From contig CAKAPZ010000008.1 of NCBI GenBank assembly GCA_916720015.1, positions 1 to 18,081 on the forward strand: a stretch of 18,081 nucleotides of DNA, written 5' to 3'. The first letter of the stretch is position 1. Every line of letters begins with the position of its first letter. Under the pieces are notes generated by a model. It was not told where the DNA came from. It did not search any database and was given only the letters and a program-made list of their open reading frames with translations. The position numbers and the translations under genes were made by a program. Source of the stretch: an uncultured Atopobium sp. (GTDB taxonomy: Bacteria; Actinomycetota; Coriobacteriia; Coriobacteriales; Atopobiaceae). Shown here one piece after another: positions 6,937-14,084 of the stretch.

Positions 6937-8775
6937 ATGCGTCAAGACAACATCAGAAATATTGCTATCATCGCCCACGTTGACCACGGTAAAACCACTA
7001 TGGTTGACCAGATGCTTAAGGCAACCGATGCATTCCGCGAGAACCAGCAGGTTCAAGAGAGAATTCTGGACTCCAACGATCAGGAGCGTGAGCGCGGAAT
7101 TACTATTCTGGCAAAGAATATCTCTATTGAGTACAAGGGCGTCAAAATCAACGTTATTGATACCCCTGGCCACGCTGACTTCGGCGGCGAGGTAGAGCGT
7201 GTTTTGAAGATGGCTGACGGTGCGCTTCTCTTGGTTGACGCAGCTGAGGGCCCTATGCCACAGACCCGCTTTGTTCTGCGCCACGCCATCGACGCAGGTC
7301 TTTCTATCATGATGGTTGTCAACAAGATTGACCGTGACGGCGCTCGTCCAGAGGCTGTTGTCAACGATTCTCTTGATTTGATGATGGACCTCGGCGCAAC
7401 TGATGAGCAGCTTGAGTTCACCATGGAGCACGTCATCTTTGCTTCTGGCGTTAATGGTTACGCTCGCCTTGATCCAAACGATGACAACGACAATATGTTC
7501 CCTCTTCTCGACATGATTATCGACGGCCTTCCAGCTCCAGATGTTGATATTGACGGACCTCTTGCTATGCAGTGCGTCACCATCGATCACTCCGACTACC
7601 TGGGCCGCATTGGTATTGGCCGTGTCTATTCCGGAACTGTTCATACTGGCGACAAGATTCTTGTTGTCAAAAATGATGGTTCCCGCGCTATGAGCCAGGT
7701 CAAGCAGCTGTTCACCTTTGACTACCTGGGACGCAAGGAGTGCAGCGAGGTTGACGCAGGTGATATTGCGGCAATCGTTGGCGTTGATAACACTGATATT
7801 GGTGACGTCTACACTGACCCAGAGAACCCTGTTGAGCTGGATCCAATTGAGATTGATCCACCAACTCTTTCCATTATTTTTGAGCCTTCTACCTCGCCAC
7901 TTGTTGGCCGTGAGGGAGACATTGTTGGTGGCCGTCAGCTTAAAGAGCGCCTGATGACAGAGCGCGAGAATAACGTCACCATGCGCATTGAGGAGCTTCC
8001 TGATAAGACGGGTATTGAGGTTTCTGGTCGTGGTATTTTGCACCTCTCCGTTCTTATGGAGAGCATGCGCCGCGAAGGCTTTGAATTCCAGGTTGGTCGT
8101 CCTCGCGTTCTGTTCAAGAAGGACGCTCAGGGCCACACGCTTGAGCCTATTGAGCAGGCTGTAGTTGAGTGCAACCCAGAGTATGCTGGCAAGGTCATTG
8201 AGGTCTTTGGTAACGTTGGCGGCACCATGTCCATCATGGACACCGGCGAGACTCAGACGCACCTTGAGTTCAAGATTCCAACACGCGGCATCATGGGCCT
8301 CAAGACGCGCGTCATGAACGTCACCCACGGAGACGCAGTCTTCTACCACACCTTCCTCGAGTACGGTCCTTTTGCAGGCGATATTGGTAGCCGCCAGAAT
8401 GGCGCCATGATTTCTATGTCTACCGAGAAGGCCGTTGCGTACGCACTTGGTACGCTTCAGGAGCGCGGTCAGCTCTTTGTTGCTCCAGGTGTTGAGTGCT
8501 ACGAGGGCATGCTGGTTGGCGAGCGTTCAAGGCCAGGCGACATGGTTGTTAACATTGCACGCACCAAGTCTTTGGGCAACCAGAGGTCTTCAACTGCAGA
8601 TATTTCAGTTCAGCTGACTCCTCCACGCCTGTTTACGCTGGAAGAGGCTCTGGAGTACATCATGGACGACGAGCTTGTCGAGATCACGCCACAAAACATC
8701 CGCATGCGTAAGCGTATTCTTTCCGAGACTGAGCGCCGTAAGTGGGCAGTCCGTAACGGTATGGTCAAGAAGTAA
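6937..8775 (+). CDS. typA: Ribosome-associated translational GTPase TypA/BipA
   Basis: 612-residue translation-factor GTPase that binds 70S ribosomes and supports 50S assembly and growth under stress or cold. The GTPase motifs are complete: G1 AHVDHGKT (13-20), switch I RGIT (53-56), G3 DTPGHADFGGEV (75-86), G4 NKID (129-132) and a G5-like ASGVNG. These are followed by domain II, the EF-G-like domains III and V (E-E-L-P-D-K-T-G-I-E-V-S-G-R-G-I-L-H-L), and the BipA-specific C-terminal domain with G-T-L-Q-E-R-G-Q-L-F-V and P-G-D-M-V-V-N. The end (R-M-R-K-R-I-L...) matches the conserved tail. Length is normal for the family. The ribosome-binding site is weak (GAGAGA). It is flanked by its own candidate promoter and a strong terminator, so it is probably monocistronic. 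Confidence 0.97.
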   Translation: MRQDNIRNIAIIAHVDHGKTTMVDQMLKATDAFRENQQVQERILDSNDQERERGITILAKNISIEYKGVKINVIDTPGHADFGGEVERVLKMADGALLLVDAAEGPMPQTRFVLRHAIDAGLSIMMVVNKIDRDGARPEAVVNDSLDLMMDLGATDEQLEFTMEHVIFASGVNGYARLDPNDDNDNMFPLLDMIIDGLPAPDVDIDGPLAMQCVTIDHSDYLGRIGIGRVYSGTVHTGDKILVVKNDGSRAMSQVKQLFTFDYLGRKECSEVDAGDIAAIVGVDNTDIGDVYTDPENPVELDPIEIDPPTLSIIFEPSTSPLVGREGDIVGGRQLKERLMTERENNVTMRIEELPDKTGIEVSGRGILHLSVLMESMRREGFEFQVGRPRVLFKKDAQGHTLEPIEQAVVECNPEYAGKVIEVFGNVGGTMSIMDTGETQTHLEFKIPTRGIMGLKTRVMNVTHGDAVFYHTFLEYGPFAGDIGSRQNGAMISMSTEKAVAYALGTLQERGQLFVAPGVECYEGMLVGERSRPGDMVVNIARTKSLGNQRSSTADISVQLTPPRLFTLEEALEYIMDDELVEITPQNIRMRKRILSETERRKWAVRNGMVKK

Positions 8776-8799
8776 CAGCGTCGTTTACAGATAACCAAT

Positions 8800-8848
8800 C
8801 TGGCGAGAAGAACTTGCAGCTGCAAGGGTTTCTCGCCAGTTTTGTTTT
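8800..8848 (+). terminator. Terminator after typA, with paired octamers and a nested palindrome
   Basis: The outer stem CTGGCGAGAA (8800-8809) pairs with TTCTCGCCAG (8830-8839). Inside lies a second perfect palindrome CTTGCAGCTGCAAG (8813-8826). A tail TTTTGTTTT follows. This is the second terminator in the window whose arms are the GGCGAGAA octamer. Confidence 0.85.
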
Positions 8849-8867
8849 AGGTAGATTTTAAATAAAG

Positions 8868-8882
8868 TGCTGGTAAACAGCA
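8868..8882 (-). terminator. Weak terminator candidate for the leftward TRIC-like gene
   Basis: Read on the minus strand, a TGCTG/CAGCA stem with a 5-base loop is followed by CTTTATTTAAAA. It lies 36 bases beyond the stop codon of the leftward gene. The stem is short, so confidence is low. Confidence 0.35.
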
Positions 8883-8918
8883 TGTAAAAGCCGGGTAGCC
8901 CGTTTGTTCTGCAGCCAA

Positions 8919-9662
8919 TTACTTTGATGGGGCGTTCTGCTCAGGCTGCTTACCTGGCTTCTGAGTTTTGTGACGAAGCTTGTTGACGCTGCGCATGACA
9001 TGCGGCGTAAGGTCAACGTCGGCCGGAGAAAGCACGTTGTATTTAAGCGACCAGCGTCTGAGGCCAACGGTAACTACGACGCAGACAACTGCTGCCCAAA
9101 TTTTTGTGACGCCTACATAAGAGACAAGCGCCCAGTAGGAGGTAGCGCCAGCAACTGCGCAAAACGCGTAGAGATTGCTTCGCTGGAAAATACGAGGGAT
9201 ATCGCCAAGAAATACGTCGCGAAGCATGCCTCCACCAACGCCCGTAATGCTTCCCATCAGAATGACCGAGAAGGGAAGCAGGTGATATACCAGGGCTTTA
9301 TCGGTACCAACAACAGCAAAGAGGCCAACGGAAATAATGTCGGTCCACTCGAGCATGCGCGGGAATCTATCAAGCGGCTCAGGGAACATAAACAGCAAGA
9401 CAGCGGTAAAAACGGCCGCCGGAATGGCGTAGGGCGAGTTGAGCATGTAGACGCCGCCTTCTTGCATCATGACGTCCCTGATAAGCCCTCCACCCAGGCC
9501 GCCTAAAAGGCCAAGACCCACAAAGCCCACAAGATCCAAGTGACGGTCTCGAGCAACCAAAATTCCCGAGATTGCACCAATAATTACGGTCAGAAGGTCC
9601 AGCCAGTAGGGGATGCCCACAGAAATTGCATCTGTGCCATATGGCGAGAAAATCGGTGGCAT
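8919..9662 (-). CDS. TRIC-type / UPF0126 (YicG-like) membrane protein
   Basis: 247-residue integral membrane protein with about seven hydrophobic segments and two internal repeats. Each repeat ends in the family mark G-G-G-x-x-R-D: GGGLIRD in the first half and GGGMLRD in the second. This is the UPF0126 family, also called Gly_transporter, whose members are structurally related to TRIC cation channels; some have been proposed as glycine transporters. The normal core is about 200-210 residues; here a basic, proline-containing cytoplasmic tail (about residues 205-247, ending ...KTQKPGKQPEQNAPSK) extends it. The ATG at 9662 follows TAGGAGG at close spacing. It is transcribed toward typA and away from the tRNA genes. 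The transported ion or molecule cannot be deduced from sequence. Confidence 0.87.
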   Translation of the reverse strand: MPPIFSPYGTDAISVGIPYWLDLLTVIIGAISGILVARDRHLDLVGFVGLGLLGGLGGGLIRDVMMQEGGVYMLNSPYAIPAAVFTAVLLFMFPEPLDRFPRMLEWTDIISVGLFAVVGTDKALVYHLLPFSVILMGSITGVGGGMLRDVFLGDIPRIFQRSNLYAFCAVAGATSYWALVSYVGVTKIWAAVVCVVVTVGLRRWSLKYNVLSPADVDLTPHVMRSVNKLRHKTQKPGKQPEQNAPSK

Positions 9663-9734
9663 CCATACCTCCTACTGGTGTTTTTGTTTTTATTAGTATG
9701 ACAATACTACACAAGTATTAAAAATACACAGAAC

Positions 9735-9769
9735 TTCTCGCCCTATATTGGTGAGAAATCCGCTATACT
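9735..9769 (+). promoter_or_regulatory. tRNA-Ser promoter region with octamer inverted repeat
   Basis: TATACT at 9764-9769 is a good -10 box about 20 bases before the tRNA 5' end. The region where a -35 box should be is instead occupied by an inverted repeat TTCTCGCC (9735-9742) and GGTGAGAA (9750-9757), 7 bases apart, paired except for one G-T. No TTGACA-like box is seen at the correct distance. The repeat could be a factor-binding site. Confidence 0.45.
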
Positions 9770-9788
9770 GTCCCGTGCGGTTTTATAT

Positions 9789-9879
9789 GGAGAGTTGTCC
9801 GAGTGGCCGAAGGAGCACGATTGGAAATCGTGTAGGCGTCTAAAGCGTCTCCAGGGTTCAAATCCCTGACTCTCCGCCA
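9789..9879 (+). tRNA. tRNA-Ser (anticodon GGA)
   Basis: Class II tRNA with long variable arm. Acceptor GGAGAGT pairs with ACTCTCC (9869-9875), discriminator G, encoded CCA (9877-9879). The anticodon stem CACGA/TCGTG encloses TTGGAAA, giving anticodon GGA at 9823-9825 (reads UCC and UCU). The T arm has CAGGG-TTCAAAT-CCCTG. The serine identity fits the long variable arm and the acceptor pattern. Confidence 0.96.
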
Positions 9880-9887
9880 GAATTTTC

Positions 9888-9907
9888 ACGGCGCCTACGG
9901 GCGCCGT
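9888..9907 (+). other. GC-rich hairpin between the two tRNA-Ser genes
   Basis: Perfect 8-bp stem ACGGCGCC/GGCGCCGT with loop TACG, followed only by TTTC. It begins 9 bases after the first tRNA and ends 10 bases before the second. It may act as a weak terminator or as an RNase processing signal for a dicistronic tRNA precursor. Confidence 0.5.
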
Positions 9908-9917
9908 TTCACCCTTC

Positions 9918-10008
9918 GGAGGGGTGGCAGAGTGGTTGAATGCGGCGGTCTCGAAAACCGTTTACCCCTTCTAGGGGTACGAGGGTTCGAATCCCTCCTC
10001 CTCCGCCA
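9918..10008 (+). tRNA. tRNA-Ser (anticodon CGA)
   Basis: Class II tRNA. Acceptor GGAGGGG pairs with CTCCTCC (9998-10004) with one G-T, discriminator G, encoded CCA (10006-10008). The anticodon loop CTCGAAA gives anticodon CGA at 9952-9954 (reads UCG). The long variable arm contains a strong CCCCT/AGGGG stem. The T arm is GAGGG-TTCGAAT-CCCTC. It lies in tandem with the GGA isoacceptor. Confidence 0.96.
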
Positions 10009-10022
10009 TTTAACATTTTTAT

Positions 10023-10052
10023 TTGATTAATTGTTACCAATAAAGATATATT
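10023..10052 (+). promoter_or_regulatory. Likely promoter of the DUF4013-like gene
   Basis: TTGATT (10023-10028), an 18-base spacer and TATATT (10047-10052) lie in a very AT-rich gap after the second tRNA. A second possible -10 (TATAGA, about 10067-10073) is close by. A small TGTCA/TGACA hairpin (10096-10112) precedes the ribosome-binding site GAGGGGAG. Confidence 0.4.
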
Positions 10053-10127
10053 TATTTTTCGATTTTATATAGAATGTTTAGGCTTTGTAATTCGATGTCA
10101 TCTTTTTTGACACGAGGGGAGAGTTAA

Positions 10128-11534
10128 ATGGCTGTTTCAGCAGATGAGTTGAATGGCTACAGGCGCGATCGCTACTTTGCACGCTCCTGGGCACTTCTGA
10201 CTTTGGAAAAGGGTTGGTGGAAGCCTGTCCTTATTATGGCTTTGTTTGGTCTTATTCCAGTTGTCGGAATTCTTGCACTTGTTGGCTATGCACTTGAGAC
10301 TGCACGCGTAACCGCATGGGGCATCAATGCTGGTCCAAAGCAGAAAGACCTTAAGTTTGGTACCTACATTGTTACCGGCTTCAAGGCAGCTGTAATTGCA
10401 CTTGCCTTTGGTCTGGCATACAGCATTGCTACTGGAATTCTTTCCTTCATTCCAGTTATCAATCTGATTCTTATTCCAGTCTTTATTGTTGCAGCATTTG
10501 TGTACCCACTGTTCATCAATGTTGTTCAGGTCCGCGCATCAGTTTATGGTCGCATCTCTGCTGGTTTTGCTTTTAAGAACATCTTTGAGATGATCAAGCA
10601 TGACATGGGCGGTCTGTTCCGCATCTTTGGTATGGGCATTGTGCTTGGCATTGTTACCTCAATCATTATGGGTATCATCGGCGGTAGCGCTGCAATTAGC
10701 ATGATTGTTAACATTGGTACTCAGGCTTTAACCATTGCAAGAACTCAGAACGTTACCAACCAGAACCAGGTGGGTCTTATCATGCTGGCCCTACTTGCAC
10801 GTGGCTTTATTCAGATGGGACCAATCTTCCTGGTCATTGGCTATATTGGTCACGTTGTTGGCCTTATCGTTATGCTTCTTATGCAGAACGCAATTGCACT
10901 TTGGATGCGTCAATTCAACGTTGCTGCATGGGGACAGAGCAACGATCCACTGCCACCATTCATTAACGATCCTCGCGATGGCGCAGCCGCTGTGTATTCA
11001 GCTCCAGCACCAGTTGCTCCAACTGCACCAGCAGCAACCGCTGCTCCTGCAGTAGCTCCTGTTGCCGTTCCTGTTGCAGCACCAGCACCAGCACCAGTAG
11101 CAACCCCAGCTCCAGCAGCTCCAGCAGCTCCTGCTGCCCCAGTTGCTGCTCCAGCTCCAGTTGCACCTGCAGCCCCAGTTGCTGCTCCAGCTGAGCCTGT
11201 TGCAGCCCCAGCAGCACCTGCAGCTCCCGTTGCTCCAGCAGCTCCAGTTGCTCCTGCAGCACCTGCTGCACCAGCTGCCCCTGCAGCACCTGCTGCACCA
11301 GTTGCACCAGCTGCCCCTGCGGCCCCTGCTGCGCCAGTTGCACCTGTTGCACCAGCAGCACCAGTGGCCCCTGTAGCTCCTGAGGCACCTGTTGCTCCTG
11401 CAGCTCCAGAGCCTGCACCAGCTTCAACTGTTGTTGTTGAGCCAATTATCCCAACAACTCCAGAGGCTCCTGAGGCACCAGCTGCTCCAGCAGATGCACC
11501 GACTCAGAATCCTGAGGGACCTGCAGCTCAGTAA
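10128..11534 (+). CDS. DUF4013-like membrane protein with long Ala/Pro/Val-rich C-terminal tail
   Basis: 468 residues in two clearly different parts. Residues 1-270 form a membrane domain with about six hydrophobic segments, starting near residue 33 after a short cationic cytoplasmic N-terminus. The layout (F-x-R-S-W-A-L-L-T-x-E-K-G-W-W-K-P-V, G-Y-A-L-E-T-A-R-V-T) resembles DUF4013 proteins, whose function is unknown. Residues about 285-468 are a low-complexity tail of Pro-Ala-Ala and Pro-Val-Ala units with almost no charge until a few Glu/Asp near the end. Such tails form extended, flexible linkers and in Gram-positive bacteria often span or contact the cell wall, but no LPXTG-type sorting signal is present. 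Orientation is uncertain. The start is supported by GAGGGGAG seven bases upstream, and a strong terminator follows. It is a single-gene unit after the tRNAs. Confidence 0.82.
   Translation: MAVSADELNGYRRDRYFARSWALLTLEKGWWKPVLIMALFGLIPVVGILALVGYALETARVTAWGINAGPKQKDLKFGTYIVTGFKAAVIALAFGLAYSIATGILSFIPVINLILIPVFIVAAFVYPLFINVVQVRASVYGRISAGFAFKNIFEMIKHDMGGLFRIFGMGIVLGIVTSIIMGIIGGSAAISMIVNIGTQALTIARTQNVTNQNQVGLIMLALLARGFIQMGPIFLVIGYIGHVVGLIVMLLMQNAIALWMRQFNVAAWGQSNDPLPPFINDPRDGAAAVYSAPAPVAPTAPAATAAPAVAPVAVPVAAPAPAPVATPAPAAPAAPAAPVAAPAPVAPAAPVAAPAEPVAAPAAPAAPVAPAAPVAPAAPAAPAAPAAPAAPVAPAAPAAPAAPVAPVAPAAPVAPVAPEAPVAPAAPEPAPASTVVVEPIIPTTPEAPEAPAAPADAPTQNPEGPAAQ
10998..11431 (+). repeat. Low-complexity GCN/CCN codon repeat encoding the Ala/Pro tail
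   Basis: Imperfect trinucleotide-phased repetition of Ala, Pro and Val codons. It includes an exact 22-base direct repeat at 11253-11274 and 11280-11301, offset by 27 bases (nine codons). All repeat units are multiples of three, so slippage would change tail length but keep the frame. Confidence 0.85.
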
Positions 11535-11553
11535 TGTAGAGCACATATAAACG

Positions 11554-11596
11554 AAACGGCCATCATGCAGATTGTGTGATGGCCGTTTTTCTTTTT
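11554..11596 (+). terminator. Intrinsic terminator after the DUF4013-like gene
   Basis: AACGGCCATCA (11555-11565) pairs perfectly with TGATGGCCGTT (11577-11587), an 11-base loop, then TTTTTCTTTTT. It lies 20 bases after the stop codon. Confidence 0.93.
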
Positions 11597-11761
11597 CAAT
11601 CCTGCATTTTTTAAATTGCGCGTACGACCATGTGCTAGAAAGATTCGCGTCAAATTTCTGCAAGATTAAAGACAATTTGGCGACAAGTCGCCAATTTAAG
11701 CTATATATGTGGACTGCATGTGAGAAAGTTTGTGGCCTCGTTTCGTATTTAAGCATTTATG

Positions 11762-11770
11762 TGGTATGAT
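11762..11770 (+). promoter_or_regulatory. Extended -10 promoter of the rpsF operon
   Basis: TG-G-TATGAT: TGN directly before a good -10 hexamer (11765-11770). The -35 region is poor, as is common for extended -10 promoters. The expected transcription start is near 11777, giving a leader of about 65 bases. Confidence 0.55.
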
Positions 11771-11788
11771 GCTTGGTCGAACTTTCCT

Positions 11789-11817
11789 GCTTCGGGTGCA
11801 CCTTCACTTCCCGAAGC
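11789..11817 (+). promoter_or_regulatory. rpsF leader hairpin, candidate S6:S18 autoregulatory element
   Basis: Perfect 8-bp stem GCTTCGGG (11789-11796) with CCCGAAGC (11810-11817) and a 13-base loop TGCACCTTCACTT. It is followed by the rpsF ribosome-binding site GAGGAGGTG. There is no T run, so it is not an intrinsic terminator. Many bacteria carry an mRNA leader upstream of rpsF that binds the S6:S18 complex. Position, a CCG-containing strand and the presence of rpsR in the same operon fit that idea, but I could not confirm the consensus fold. Confidence 0.4.
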
Positions 11818-11841
11818 CATTAGCCCAGAGGAGGTGACAAT

Positions 11842-12135
11842 ATGAAGGCCTATGAACTGCTGTTTTTTGTTGACCCAGCTTCCACCGAGGAAGTCCGCGC
11901 TGGTGTAATGAAGCGTATTGACGTTGCTATCACCACTGACGGCGGAGTAGTCGACAGCGTCGAGGATTGGGGCAAGCGTAAGCTTGCTTTTGAGATCGAC
12001 GATCTTACCGAGGGTGACTATACCCTCATCAATTTCCATGCAGATCCAACGCAGATTGCAGAGCTCGATCGAGTCCTGCGAATCAATGATGCTGTTAAGC
12101 GTCACATGATCGTGCGTCGAGTCGATAAGGACTAA
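11842..12135 (+). CDS. rpsF: Small ribosomal subunit protein S6
   Basis: 97-residue 30S protein that binds with S18 in the platform of the small subunit. The sequence begins with the typical M-K-A-Y-E-L-L-F-F-V-D-P and contains W-G-K-R-K-L-A-F-E-I and R-V-L-R-I-N-D-A-V-K-R-H-M-I-V-R, all family marks. AGGAGGTG lies seven bases before the ATG. It is the first gene of the rpsF-ssb-rpsR group, which is conserved across Gram-positive bacteria. A hairpin leader upstream may provide feedback control. No acidic C-terminal extension is present. Confidence 0.97.
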   Translation: MKAYELLFFVDPASTEEVRAGVMKRIDVAITTDGGVVDSVEDWGKRKLAFEIDDLTEGDYTLINFHADPTQIAELDRVLRINDAVKRHMIVRRVDKD

Positions 12136-12152
12136 GTCCTTGTAATGGAAAA

Positions 12153-12167
12153 GTGGAATTATTCCAC
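12153..12167 (+). other. Small hairpin between rpsF and ssb
   Basis: GTGGAA-TTA-TTCCAC, a 6-bp stem with a 3-base loop, ending 20 bases before the ssb ATG. It has no T run. It may influence translation or stability of the ssb part of the message. Confidence 0.4.
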
Positions 12168-12187
12168 GATGAGAGGTAGTGAGATTT

Positions 12188-12640
12188 ATGAGTATTAACA
12201 GGGTTAACATTTCGGGCAACCTGACCCGTGACCCGGAGCTTCGCTCCACAGCAGGCGGTACCCAGATTCTATCCTTCGGCGTTGCGGTTAACGATCGTCG
12301 CAGGAACCAGCAGACTGGTGAGTGGGAAGATGTTCCTAACTTCGTAGACTGCGTAGTATTTGGTCAGCGTGCTGAAGCACTTTCCCGCTTCCTCTCCAAG
12401 GGTTCGAAGGTTGCTATTGAAGGCAAGCTTCGTTTCAGCTCCTGGGAGACGAAGGAAGGACAGCGTCGCAGCAAGCTTGAGGTTGTTGTCGATGAGGTCG
12501 AGTTCCTTTCTAGGAATCAGCAGGGTGGAGCCCCTATGTCACAGGGCGCACCATCTTATGCAGCTCCAACTCCACAGGCACCCGCTCCCGTTCCGGCTCC
12601 GCCAGACGAGGAGTTCTACGATGCTGATATTCCGTTTTAA
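12188..12640 (+). CDS. ssb: Single-stranded DNA-binding protein
   Basis: 150-residue SSB that coats single-stranded DNA in replication, repair and recombination. An N-terminal OB fold (about residues 1-105) contains N-R-V-x-I-S-G-N-L-T-R-D-P-E-L and F-V-D-C-V-V-F-G-Q-R-A-E. A Gln/Pro/Ala-rich flexible linker follows (P-S-Y-A-A-P-T-P-Q-A-P-A-P-V-P-A-P-P). The acidic tip ends D-A-D-I-P-F, the motif that recruits partner proteins. The start is the ATG at 12188, with GAGAGG about 11 bases upstream. An in-frame GTG at 12179 is too close to that site and would add residues foreign to the family. It lies between rpsF and rpsR as in many bacteria. Confidence 0.96.
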   Translation: MSINRVNISGNLTRDPELRSTAGGTQILSFGVAVNDRRRNQQTGEWEDVPNFVDCVVFGQRAEALSRFLSKGSKVAIEGKLRFSSWETKEGQRRSKLEVVVDEVEFLSRNQQGGAPMSQGAPSYAAPTPQAPAPVPAPPDEEFYDADIPF

Positions 12641-12688
12641 ACGTCAGACAGCAACACAAACGTTACTGTCATCTGAAAGGTAAAAGAC

Positions 12689-12961
12689 ATGGCTCAGCAG
12701 AAACAAGATTTCCAGCGCCAGCCGCGTCGCAAGTATTGCCAGTTCTGCAAGGAGGAGACTGAGTTCATCGATTACAAAGACACTCAGCTTCTTCGTAAGT
12801 ACATGACCGACCGTGGCAAGATTAAGCCTCGTCGCGTCACTGGCACCTGCACGCAGCACCAGCACGACATTGCACTTGCTATCAAGCGCGCACGCGAGAT
12901 GGCACTTCTGCCCTACACTGTCCCTGTGGTTTCCAGCCGCGGTGGCCGTAGTCGCGGATAA
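12689..12961 (+). CDS. rpsR: Small ribosomal subunit protein S18
   Basis: 90-residue 30S platform protein and partner of S6. Core family sequence is clear: [45 protein letters not shown]. It keeps the CxxC pair plus a third Cys and following His, so this is the zinc-binding (C+) form. The N-terminus is Gln/Arg rich and the C-terminus ends in a Gly/Ser/Arg tail. AAAGGT precedes the ATG by eight bases. There is one copy in the window and no zinc-free paralogue. Confidence 0.97.
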   Translation: MAQQKQDFQRQPRRKYCQFCKEETEFIDYKDTQLLRKYMTDRGKIKPRRVTGTCTQHQHDIALAIKRAREMALLPYTVPVVSSRGGRSRG

Positions 12962-12993
12962 CCTATCTGTTCTTTAGGTAGAGTTGGTTAGCA

Positions 12994-14052
12994 ATGGATA
13001 GACCGGATTCAAATATTCCTCAGGCACCTGAAGGGTATTCTCGCCCAGAGAGTAGCTCGCAGAATGTTGCCGGTCCAAGCAACCAAAACGGAGGCAAACC
13101 GCGTCCGTTTGAGGCTCCAACCTACAAGCAAGGATTTGTACTTTGCGTTGTTGGTGGAGTAATTACCGGGCTTCTTTCTTTTATTGGAGCCGCTTTGGTT
13201 GCGTATGGCATGGTAATTGCTGTCTATTGCAAAAAAGGGCATGGATGGTTTGGTCCCGCTATTACTTCTGTACTTGTTACAGGTGTAGCAGCTTATTTGC
13301 TCTCGGGGCCAACGGAGGCGGCAACTTCAGTTACCGCTTGCGCACTTGCTCTTGGAGTTGGCTACGCTTTTGCAACAGAGAAACTCACTGTTGGTGTTGG
13401 ATCTCTTCTTGTAGGAGCAACGGCTTTAGCACTTCTGGGATACGACGCGTTCTTTGCCGCGATGGCAGGAACAAGTCTTCCCGAGCTTGCTCAGAGTGTG
13501 TTTAATCAATACGCTTCGCAGGTCTCAGGTGCTTCTCCAGAGATTCAAGAAGGTCTTTCAACGGCAAAGGCACTCTTTATGCTCTTTTGGCCAACTAGCT
13601 ATACCGGAATGGCGCTTTTATATTTTGTAATTGCGCGTTTTGGAGCTCGAACAGTGTATAAAGCGCTGACAAGAGACCCACAGAAATTACCACAGTTCCA
13701 GCTGATGGAAGTTCCATTTTGGATGTGTGTTCTTACCGTGGCCAACTTGTTTGTGTATGCACTCTCAAGCACCATTTTGTCTGCACAAGACATACTTCAG
13801 CTTATTACGTTGAATGTGTTTATGGCTCTTAGAGTTGTGTTTGCTCTTCAGGGCCTTGCAGTGCTCACATGGTTTGTGCGCGAGAAGCACTTCTCGCCAG
13901 CACTCTCTTTGTCACTGTTTGTATTGGCAGGCATGTTAGAAGTTCAGTTAGGCGTTATGGCTCTCGTAGGACTTATTGACGCTTGGGCAAACTTCCGAAA
14001 GCTTAATCGCTCAGGAAGCCAGGACTCAGAGTCCACGATAAACAACAACTAG
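12994..14052 (+). CDS. DUF2232 (YybS-like) multispanning membrane protein
   Basis: 352 residues: a polar, Pro/Asn/Ser-rich cytoplasmic N-terminus (1-43), then about eight hydrophobic segments from residue 44 to about 335, and a short polar C-terminus. It lies exactly where yybS lies in Bacillus, between rpsR and rplI, and has the hydrophobic pattern of DUF2232 proteins, whose biochemical role is unknown. Sequence marks are weak, so the family call relies on context and topology. The ribosome-binding site is poor (AGGTAGAG, about 10 bases from the ATG), suggesting low expression compared with the ribosomal genes around it. The stop codon overlaps a hairpin that precedes rplI. Confidence 0.75.
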   Translation: MDRPDSNIPQAPEGYSRPESSSQNVAGPSNQNGGKPRPFEAPTYKQGFVLCVVGGVITGLLSFIGAALVAYGMVIAVYCKKGHGWFGPAITSVLVTGVAAYLLSGPTEAATSVTACALALGVGYAFATEKLTVGVGSLLVGATALALLGYDAFFAAMAGTSLPELAQSVFNQYASQVSGASPEIQEGLSTAKALFMLFWPTSYTGMALLYFVIARFGARTVYKALTRDPQKLPQFQLMEVPFWMCVLTVANLFVYALSSTILSAQDILQLITLNVFMALRVVFALQGLAVLTWFVREKHFSPALSLSLFVLAGMLEVQLGVMALVGLIDAWANFRKLNRSGSQDSESTINNN

Positions 14053-14067
14053 TCGATACCATCGACT
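14051..14067 (+). other. Hairpin overlapping the YybS-like stop codon, before rplI
   Basis: AGTCGAT-ACC-ATCGACT, a perfect 7-bp stem with a 3-base loop that begins inside the TAG stop. It is followed by the rplI ribosome-binding site AAAGGAG. No T run. It could define the 5' end of a processed rplI message. Confidence 0.45.
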
Positions 14068-14084
14068 CATCAAAGGAGTTTCCC

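Larger units (their letters stand above)
11597..11841 (+). other. Gap between the DUF4013-like gene terminator and rpsF
   Basis: About 245 AT-rich bases with no credible gene. They hold an inverted repeat TTGGCGAC/GTCGCCAA (11677-11694, 2-base centre), the extended -10 promoter of rpsF, and a hairpin leader just before rpsF; the last two are listed separately. Short open frames here lack ribosome-binding sites and family similarity. Confidence 0.6.

Noticed and set aside
6862..8349. A 495-codon open frame on the minus strand across typA
   Set aside because: It is exactly antisense to the well-supported typA gene, its translation has no family similarity, and the length follows from codon bias in typA. 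No ribosome-binding site.
8970..9506. 178-codon plus-strand frame in 8970-9506
   Set aside because: Antisense to the TRIC-like gene, which has both family repeats and a good ribosome-binding site.
9789..10127. tRNA-Ser genes as an integration site for a mobile element
   Set aside because: No integrase, no direct repeat of a tRNA 3' end and no foreign gene block follow; the next genes are chromosomal housekeeping types.
10998..11431. CRISPR-like repetition
   Set aside because: The repeats are codon-phased and imperfect, without constant repeats and unique spacers, and lie inside an open reading frame.
10963..11445. Gln/Leu-rich minus-strand frame opposite the Ala/Pro tail
   Set aside because: It is the reverse reading of GCN/CCN codon repeats and has no independent support.
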